Shown here: positions 1 through 5,327 of the stretch, piece after piece
How positions within the stretch are numbered: position 1 is the stretch's first letter
Layout of the letters: every line of letters starts with the position of its first letter
Origin: an uncultured Planctomycetaceae bacterium
GTDB lineage: Bacteria > Planctomycetota > Planctomycetia > Pirellulales > Thermoguttaceae
DNA: 9,473 nucleotides
Reading direction: 5' to 3'
NCBI GenBank assembly: GCA_947307005.1
Contig: CAMZHY010000106.1
Span: 1-9,473, forward strand
Translations under genes and position numbers: made by a program
Notes under the pieces: model-generated
Seen by the model: the letters and a program-made list of their open reading frames with translations, nothing else
Told to the model about the DNA's origin: nothing
The model's database searches: none

Positions 1-1
1 G

Positions 2-1530
2 CTAGTTGTACCAGTAGGATTCGGCGGTCGACTGATTTTTATAGAGCCACGAGCGGATGAACTGGCGATCGGGGACGTAGCGTTCGTTGATCGGGGCGAG
101 GGTCGAGACGTCTTGGCCGACGATGAGGACGGCGTCGTCGAGTTCGGCGTGGGAGAGCGCCCATTCGATCGCCTTCCGGCGGTCGGGCTCGTCATAGAAC
201 GCGTCTTTCTTAGAGAATCCGCGGCGCAGGTCGTCGAGCGCCTCGGCGCTCTGCGATTCGGGCAGGTTGCCGCTCGTCACGACGCAGACGTCCGCGCTCG
301 ATTCCGCCGCGATCGCCATGAGTTGTCGTTTGCTGCGATCGAGGTCGTTCGGGGCGCAGAGGACGCAGAAGATTCGACCCTGGGTCACGTCGCGCGCCGT
401 CTCCAGCGCCGAGGTCAGCGAGTACGGCGCGGTCGCGCGATCGAGAGTTTCATGCCCGCCGCGATGACCCGTTGGCCGACTTCGATGCTCTCCATGCGCG
501 CGGGGATGCACTCGATCCGCTCGATTCCGCGCGCGACGGTCATGAGGTCAATCTTCCACGCGACCGAAAGAGCCGCCGCTTCGAGGCACGAGTAGATGTA
601 TTCTTTGCCGATGATCTTCGTCGTGATGGGAACCGCGTCGGAGCCGGCGGAAATGTAGAACGTCTGCTCGCCGCGAGTCCGTTCGACGGGCGTCCCCGCG
701 ACCGAGCTGTTCGTCGGACGAACGCCGACGGTCAGGACGGGCTGTTGAATCAGATGCATCGCGGCCTCGGTCACGCGGTCGTCGACGTTGCAGATCGCGA
801 CTCCGTCCGGCTTGAGATACTGGAAGATCTGCATCTTCGCGCGGCGGTACGCGTCGACGGATCCATGATAGTCGAGATGGTCGCGGCGAATATTCGTAAG
901 GCAGACCGCGTCGAACTCCAGGCCGGCGAGCCGTTTTTCCGCGAGCGCGACGGAAGACGCTTCGACAATCGCCCCGACGCAGCCCGCGTCGACCATCTCG
1001 TCGAGGAGCGCCGCGAGCCGTTCCGGATCGGGCGTCGTCTCCGCGAGCGGACGCAACCCGCCGCCGTTGTAGACGCCGAGCGACCCGATCAGTCCGAACT
1101 TCATCCCCGCCTCCGCAAGAACGCCGCCGAGCGTCAGCGAAAGCGTCGTCTTGCCCGCCGTTCCCGTCACGCCGATCAGTCGCAGTTTCTTTCCAGGAAA
1201 ACCGCGAAACGCCTGACAAGCCCGCGCGTAGACCGATCGCGGGTCGTCGACGTAAATCGCTTCGACCGTCGCGGGAAGCGCGTCCTGCGTCTCATTTTCG
1301 ACGGCGGCGTTCAAAATCGCCCAGATCGCGCCGTTTGACGCCGCGCGCTCGACGGAGAATTTCGCCGCCTCGGGATCCTTCTCCATGCAAATATAGAGCC
1401 CCTGCGGCAGAGATTCGGTCGCGTCCGTTCCGCAGACCCTGATCTCCGCGTCACGATAAGACGACGCGGTCTCCCCTTCAAGAATCGTCGAAAGCCGCGC
1501 GCGAGTCCCTTCTTTGATTGTGATCGCCAT
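2..1530 (-). pseudogene. murE: MurE-like Mur ligase, split by a -1 frameshift
   Basis: MurE-family ligases add an amino acid, usually meso-diaminopimelate, to UDP-MurNAc-L-Ala-D-Glu in the cytoplasm with ATP. The order is standard: N-terminal UDP-substrate domain (about 1-110), P-loop GTAGKTT (123-129), TTPDPE (165-170), EASSVAL (190-196), TNIRRDHLDYHG (212-223), Lys232 where the carbamylated lysine should be, and ARME (344-347). The first frame then runs out to a stop at 415. The C-terminal domain continues in the -1 frame from about 442 (DRATAP, replacing DYAHTP) to a TAG at 2-4. Joined length is about 509 residues, normal for MurE. I chose ATG 1530 over 1557 because AGGA lies 9 bases upstream and the family N-terminus starts there. 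Several signatures are degenerate: DNPR reads GNLP and GKGHE reads GQDVS. It may be a divergent paralogue rather than the main MurE. Family is certain; whether the frameshift is real is not. Confidence 0.85.
443..455 (-). other. Frameshift junction in the MurE-like gene
   Basis: The upstream frame is MurE-like to about VGQRVIAAG and then drifts into arginine-rich residues. The downstream frame becomes MurE-like from DRATAPYSL at about 442. The change is -1, equal to loss of one base. I see no classical X XXY YYZ slippery heptamer at the junction, so a one-base deletion or a sequencing error is likelier than programmed frameshifting. Confidence 0.7.
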
Positions 1531-1619
1531 CGTTCTTATTCCTATGCCCTTCCCCATGACTTCTTCATCGAGTCCGTCGTCGCGTCGCCAAAACGGACGC
1601 GAAAACGAAGCTTCTCTTT

Positions 1620-1648
1620 ACTATGAGTATTACGCGAAATTCGGTCAA
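1620..1648 (-). promoter_or_regulatory. Putative promoter of the MurE-like gene
   Basis: On the minus strand, TTGACC (1643-1648) and CATAGT (1620-1625) are separated by 17 bases, a sigma-70-type arrangement. Transcription would start near 1613, giving a leader of about 83 bases before ATG 1530. The -35 element is good and the -10 matches four of six. Assigned by eye. Confidence 0.4.
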
Positions 1649-1827
1649 TACCAATTATTTTTTCGCGAATCATTACGCCCGATAAAAATCCGATTCAGAG
1701 ACAAGTTTTCAACGTCAAACTTTCTCTGTTTTATCTATTTAAATCCTTTGCGCCCCTTTAATCCGTTGAGACGGCGGTATTTTAACGCGAATAATTCTTA
1801 AAAAAAAACGAATCTTTTCCGAAATAT

Positions 1828-1856
1828 TTGCCATAACGACGCTTTTTCGATACAAT
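1828..1856 (+). promoter_or_regulatory. Strong sigma-70-like promoter of the oxidoreductase operon
   Basis: TTGCCA (1828-1833) and TACAAT (1851-1856) are 17 bases apart, each matching five of six consensus bases. The AT-rich stretch just upstream, including the A run at 1800-1808, sits where an UP element would be. Transcription would start near 1863, leaving a leader of about 75 bases. The ribosome site AAGG lies 6 bases before ATG 1938. Confidence 0.6.
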
Positions 1857-1937
1857 GTCCCGCGTGAACGTTCCCGGCCGCGCGACTTTCTCCAAGTCGG
1901 CGGCGCAATTTTCGACTCCAAAAATTCAAGGCGAATT

Positions 1938-3314
1938 ATGAAACGACGCAATTTCATCAAACTCGGCGCGCTAACCGCCGCCGCCGCGACGACGGGCGCC
2001 CTCCCTGATCTTAAGGCTCAGGAGGCGGAAAATCAAGAGCCGCGCAAAACGCTCCGCGTCGGACTCATTGGAACCGGCTGGTACGGCAACGTCGATCTCT
2101 ACTGTCTCATGCAGGTCGGTCAAGAAGGCTCCGCGGCGTACGGAGTCGACGTCGTCGCGCTGTGCGACGTCGATCGCGACGCGCTCGAGAACACGAAACG
2201 CCGCGTCGCGGAACGTCAGGACGGACGGGAGCCGGAAACGTTCCACGACTATCGCGAGATGCTCGCCAAAAGCGCTCTCGACGTCGTTCTTATCGGAACG
2301 CCGGATCATTGGCACGCGCTCACGACGATCGCCGCGATCGAGGCGGGATGCGACGTTTACGTGCAGAAGCCGATCGGAGTCGACGTTCGCGAATGTCAAG
2401 CGATGCTCGCGGCGGCGCGAAAGAATAACGCCGTCGTTCAGGTCGGCATGCAGCGACGCAGCACGACGCACCTCATGCGCGCCAAGGAACTTTTCGTCGA
2501 TTCCGGCAAACTCGGGCGCGTCGGGCAGGCGCAGGTCTTTAGCTTCTACTGAGGCCCGGGCAGACCGCTCCAACAGGAGCCCGAGGAGGTTCCGGAAGCG
2601 TTCGACTTCGACTTCTGGTGCGGTCCCGCGCCGAAACTGCCATATTACCCGTGCCTCCGCAGTCGCAGCTGGCGCAACTTCATGGAGTACGGGAACGGAA
2701 CGCTCGGCGACATGGGCGTCCACATGTTCGATATGGCGCGCTGGTTCCTCGGACTGCGCTATCCGAAGACGATCTATTCGGTCGGCGGCCAGTACATTAA
2801 GAGGGGCGGTATTTCCAACTGCAGCGACACGCAGACGGTCGTCTTCGATTACGGGGACCTCGAGGTCGTCTGGGATCACCGAACGTGGTCGGAAGTCCCC
2901 GACCGTCGCCATCCTTGGGGCGGATACTTCTACGGCGAAAACGGACTTCTTAAAGCGAGCGTCTTCGGGTACGACTTCCATCGATATTATTCGAACGAAG
3001 TCGAAAGCGGCGATTTCCTCGACGAGACGGACAAGTATCCGCAGGATAAGAAGGAGCCGGGGCTGGAACTCCAGTGCGTCGAGGCGGTTCGCAACCATAT
3101 GCGCGACTTCCTCGATCGCATCGCCGACCGCGGTCGTCCGCGAAGCGATATCGAAGAGGGCGCGATTTCGACGATCTGCTGCGCGCTCGGCAACATTTCG
3201 ATGAAACTCGGTCGCGCCCTCGAATGGGACGAAGAGACCGGCTCCGTCAAGAACGACGACGAGGCCAACGCGCTTCTCGCCCGCGAATACCGCGCGCCGT
3301 GGATTCATCCATGA
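1938..3314 (+). pseudogene. Tat-exported Gfo/Idh/MocA oxidoreductase with in-frame TGA at codon 205
   Basis: An NAD(P)-dependent sugar or inositol dehydrogenase-type protein; the substrate cannot be read from sequence. The N-terminus has a twin-arginine signal (KRRNFIK, then an Ala-rich stretch ending about 28), so export folded across the inner membrane is expected. The Rossmann domain follows, with GLIGTGWYG (about 43-51), DVD near 80, DHWHA, and YVQKPIG with the family's catalytic-type lysine. The C-terminal domain, with MEYGNG, GDMGVHMFDMARW and SDTQTVVFDY, is fully recognisable. Both halves are in the same frame, separated only by TGA at 2550-2552; without it the product is 458 residues, normal for the family. 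Terminated there, it is a 204-residue fragment lacking the substrate domain. Restart at ATG 2682 would give a 210-residue fragment. No other disruption is present. It could be a recent nonsense mutation, a sequence error or readthrough. Confidence 0.88.
2550..2552 (+). other. In-frame TGA inside the oxidoreductase
   Basis: The codon follows FSFY and precedes GPGRP, in the stretch linking the Rossmann domain to the substrate domain. The frame stays family-like on both sides. TGA also ends this gene, the SnoaL-like gene and the ATPase gene, so general reassignment of TGA is not supported. Confidence 0.9.
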
Positions 3315-3889
3315 TCACGGGAACCGCGCTGAAGCTGGCGGCGATCGCGGTCGTCGAGGCGCTCGCCGTCCTGATCGTTTACGACGCGGCGCGTTCTTTG
3401 AGAAGTCGGAAACTTCGCGCGGCGACGGTCGCGGTCGCGGTCGCGGTCTCGCTCGCGTTCATCGCGGTCCGCGCGCTCGTCGATCTCGAACGGGCGCGCG
3501 CTCGGGCGCAAGCGGAAGCGGAGATTCAAGCGACGCTCGAAGAAATTCGCGGCGCCGTCGCGGAAAACGACTTCGAGCGCGCGCTCGCCTTCGTCTCGGA
3601 AAACGCGACGCAAACTCGGTCGCTCGTTCGCCGCAATCGCGACGCGGTTAAGATCAAGGACGCGTCGGTTTCCGACCTCAAGATTCTCGAGTTGGACCTG
3701 AACGGAACCCCGCCGCGCGCGACCGTCTCCTTTAAAACGTCCGTCAGGGGAACCGCGACCGCGTGGCCGACCCCGATCAGGCTCCCCTATCGAATCGAAC
3801 TCGAACTCGACGGGGTCGAATTTCAGCGCGAAAAGGACGGAGTCTGGCGGCTCCAAGACCGTTACTCCGTCAAATCAACGGCGCTTTAA
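3311..3889 (+). CDS. Small two-helix membrane protein, paralogue of the next gene
   Basis: I do not recognise a named family. The product is 192 residues: hydrophobic segments at about 5-25 and 36-57, a charged Arg/Ala/Glu-rich helix (58-80), then a soluble domain to the end. That domain has an AVxxxD..xAL helix (82-95), a region around KIKDASVSDLKILEL, PPRATVSF (134-141) and a final VWRLQD (179-184). Helix followed by strands ending in a W-R-L motif recalls NTF2/SnoaL-like or DUF4878-type folds, but this is inference. The start ATG overlaps the oxidoreductase stop as ATGA, implying coupled translation and a shared transcript. The longer frame reading in from 3074 is a shadow of the oxidoreductase. 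A 6-base tandem repeat encodes part of helix 2. The soluble domain aligns without gaps to the next gene product. Confidence 0.85.
   Translation: MITGTALKLAAIAVVEALAVLIVYDAARSLRSRKLRAATVAVAVAVSLAFIAVRALVDLERARARAQAEAEIQATLEEIRGAVAENDFERALAFVSENATQTRSLVRRNRDAVKIKDASVSDLKILELDLNGTPPRATVSFKTSVRGTATAWPTPIRLPYRIELELDGVEFQREKDGVWRLQDRYSVKSTAL
3427..3448 (+). repeat. GGTCGC hexanucleotide repeat, about 3.7 copies
   Basis: Three perfect GGTCGC units (3427-3444) and a partial fourth (3445-3448) encode alternating Val and Ala within the second membrane helix of the 192-residue protein. The unit is two codons long, so slippage would add or remove a Val-Ala pair without changing frame. Confidence 0.8.
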
Positions 3890-3901
3890 CGAAAGGAAGT
3901 C

Positions 3902-4450
3902 ATGCGTATATTCACGCTCTACTATCCCGTCTGGATCCTCGTCGCGGCGGCGATCTTCGCGGTCGGTTACGCCGTCGCGACGGGAACGAATAAGAAGGTC
4001 TTCTTGACCTCGGGAATCGCGGCGGCCGTCGCGACCCTGCTCCTTGGCGTCTTCTGCGTCTACTTCTTGCCGACCGACGAGAAAGCGGTCCGGAAGACGA
4101 TTAACGAAACGAAAAACGCCGTCGTTGCGGGCGACGTCGACGAAACGCTCGAGCATATCGCCGACGACGCGACGAAAACGCGCGCGCTCGCGAGAATGTA
4201 CGTCGGAAGAGTCAAGTTTCGCAACGCGAAGATCACCAACTTCAAGGTTCTGGAAGTCAATCGTTTGGCGTCGCCGCCGCGCGCCCGGGTTTCGTTCCGC
4301 GCCGGCGCTTCGGGAACCTACGATTCCGAATTCGGCGCCGCCTCCTTTGCGACGCTCGTCGATTTCAACGTCGTCGAAATGCGACTCGGCCCCGACAAGG
4401 AATGGCGTCTAACCGATAATCTTGATTTCTCCGAAGCGTCGGGATTCTAA
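3902..4450 (+). CDS. Small two-helix membrane protein, paralogue of the previous gene
   Basis: An unrecognised 182-residue protein with hydrophobic segments at about 7-27 and 34-56 and a soluble domain from about 58. It has the same layout as the 192-residue protein just upstream. Residues 73-132 align without gaps to 82-141 there, with about 23 of 60 identical by my hand count, including AV...D, ATxTRxL, VK, KxLE and PPRAxVSF. Both end in a W-R-L motif (here EWRLTD, 167-172). The membrane helices are less alike than the soluble part. AAAGGAAG directly upstream gives a good ribosome site, with AGGA 4 bases before ATG. The gap to the previous stop is 12 bases, so it is the last gene of the operon. 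Tandem duplication is the simplest origin; the two may work as a heteromer at the membrane, which is inference. Confidence 0.87.
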   Translation: MRIFTLYYPVWILVAAAIFAVGYAVATGTNKKVFLTSGIAAAVATLLLGVFCVYFLPTDEKAVRKTINETKNAVVAGDVDETLEHIADDATKTRALARMYVGRVKFRNAKITNFKVLEVNRLASPPRARVSFRAGASGTYDSEFGAASFATLVDFNVVEMRLGPDKEWRLTDNLDFSEASGF

Positions 4451-4463
4451 CGCCTCGACGCAA

Positions 4464-4497
4464 AACGCGCGGCGCCGTCGACGACGGGCCGCGCGTT
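4464..4497. terminator. Bidirectional intrinsic terminator
   Basis: Arms AACGCGCGGC (4464-4473) and GCCGCGCGTT (4488-4497) pair perfectly. The stem continues as CCGTC (4475-4479) with GACGG (4483-4487) after one bulged base, closing a 3-base loop. TTCTTCTCTCT follows on the plus strand; the CAAAA before it reads as TTTTG on the minus strand. It lies between the convergent membrane-protein operon and the McsA-like gene and can serve both. Confidence 0.8.
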
Positions 4498-4538
4498 CTT
4501 CTCTCTATCCCAACGGCGCGTCGACGCGTCGTCAGCCG

Positions 4539-5063
4539 TTATTCTTCCTCGCCGCCGCGCGCTTTCGACGCGAGCGCTCGCTCCTGTTTTTCAAGCTCCG
4601 CGATCTGGTCGCGCAGTTGCGACGCCAACTCGTAATCTTCGACTTCGATCGCGTCGGCGAGCCGCGTTCTCATGCGCACGAGTTTCGGCCCGAGCGCCGA
4701 GCCGCCCTTCGACCGCACCGGACGTTTGCCGACGTGCTTGTTCGAGCCCTGCACGCACACGATCAGCGGATCGAGCCGATCGTGGAAGAAACGGTAGTCG
4801 TTCGCGCAGCCCACGAGGGTCGTCACGCGGAAATCTTGGAACCCCGCGCCGCAGCAGGGGCAAACGTGAAAATCTTCCGCGACAAGCTCGTCCGTCGCCT
4901 CTCGCAGCTCAGGCGCGGGACAGAGATCGCCGAACGGCTCCGCCCCGTTCTGATGAAGGTATTCGTACGCGTGATCCTGACAGAGATGCAGCTCGAGCGG
5001 ATACGCGTCGATCATCTCCGTGATATGAAAAACAGCCTGCTTATCGCACTTCTGGCATTTCAT
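4539..5063 (-). CDS. McsA-like zinc-finger protein with UVR (UvrB/UvrC) motif
   Basis: McsA in Firmicutes is the zinc-binding activator of the protein-arginine kinase McsB, acting in the heat-shock and metal-stress response with ClpC; the role here is only inferred. The 174-residue protein has CQKC (3-6), CQDH (28-31), CPCC (68-71), a FxxT..VGCANDY segment (77-90), QGSNKHVGKRP (105-115) matching McsA's GSxxHVGKxP, and a C-terminal UVR helix pair (about 127-160: AIEVEDYELASQLRDQI). Length is typical. Some cysteine pairs of classical McsA are changed: CxxC becomes CxxH at 28-31, and GCxxC becomes GCAND at 85-89. No mcsB, clpC or ctsR is adjacent. AAGG lies 8 bases before the ATG. It is transcribed divergently from recQ and ends about 40 bases before the shared terminator. 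An open plus-strand frame across it is antisense shadow. Confidence 0.88.
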   Translation of the reverse strand: MKCQKCDKQAVFHITEMIDAYPLELHLCQDHAYEYLHQNGAEPFGDLCPAPELREATDELVAEDFHVCPCCGAGFQDFRVTTLVGCANDYRFFHDRLDPLIVCVQGSNKHVGKRPVRSKGGSALGPKLVRMRTRLADAIEVEDYELASQLRDQIAELEKQERALASKARGGEEE

Positions 5064-5149
5064 AGCGAGCGCCTTAAATATGTCAATCGGACGTCAAAAG
5101 TCCGTCGTTTCGTTTCAAGAGTCGAGCGTCCGCGCCCGGCGGTTCCCGT

Positions 5150-5178
5150 ATTGTACGCTTTTCCGACGCGACGACCAG
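5150..5178 (-). promoter_or_regulatory. Putative promoter of the McsA-like gene
   Basis: TACAAT (5150-5155, minus strand) is a good -10 element and the same hexamer as in the oxidoreductase promoter. The -35 region 17 bases away (CTGGTC, 5173-5178) matches consensus poorly, so an activator or different spacing may be needed. The leader would be about 80 bases. Confidence 0.35.
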
Positions 5179-5185
5179 TCGGAAA
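5160..5185. promoter_or_regulatory. Inverted repeat over the McsA-like promoter, possible operator
   Basis: TTTCCGAC (5160-5167) and GTCGGAAA (5178-5185) are perfect 8-base inverted arms with a 10-base spacer. The repeat lies between and over the -35 and -10 regions of the putative minus-strand promoter, as expected for a dimeric repressor site. It does not match CIRCE or CtsR sites as I know them. No U-run follows on either strand, so it is not a terminator. Confidence 0.4.
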
Positions 5186-5263
5186 CTTAAAAAACCTTCG
5201 CAAAGGACCGGGAAATTCTAGCGAAAACAAGCGCGCGCGTCAAGCTGGAACTCGAAAGCAATC

Positions 5264-5291
5264 TCGACGCGTCGACGACAAAAGATATAAT
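5264..5291 (+). promoter_or_regulatory. Putative recQ promoter
   Basis: A perfect TATAAT (5286-5291) has TCGACG (5264-5269, four of six) 16 bases upstream. Transcription would start near 5298, leaving about 30 bases of leader with AGGAG (5313-5317) 10 bases before ATG 5328. Confidence 0.5.
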
Positions 5292-5327
5292 GAAGGCTCC
5301 AACGCATCGATTAGGAGACCGCCCTTC

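Larger units (their letters stand above)
1558..1937. other. Divergent AT-rich intergenic region
   Basis: These 380 bases separate the MurE-like gene from the oxidoreductase and are much richer in A and T than the flanking genes. They hold one promoter-like pair per strand and a run of nine A at 1800-1808. A 95-codon reading frame over part of it overlaps the MurE-like start, has no family resemblance, and is not called. No RNA gene or riboswitch was recognised. Confidence 0.6.

Noticed and set aside
1514..1801. A 95-codon plus-strand frame in the divergent intergenic region
   Set aside because: It overlaps the MurE-like start and its promoter, lies in AT-rich non-coding-like sequence, and has no recognisable domain.
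2550..2552. Reassigned genetic code with TGA as a sense codon
   Set aside because: TGA ends three genes at positions where the family proteins are expected to end, and tryptophan is encoded by TGG throughout.
1971..3308. A 445-codon open frame antisense to the oxidoreductase
   Set aside because: It is low-complexity and Arg/Glu/Val-rich, as expected for the complement of GC-rich coding sequence, and the sense strand clearly matches a known family.
5088..5104. Short inverted repeat CGGAC/GTCCG in the McsA-like leader
   Set aside because: The arms are only 5 bases and such words are frequent here; no regulatory role can be supported.
4422..5327. About 300 codons of open frame upstream of and in frame with recQ
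   Set aside because: It lies antisense to the well-supported McsA-like gene and has no family-like sequence; ATG 5328 has its own ribosome site and promoter.
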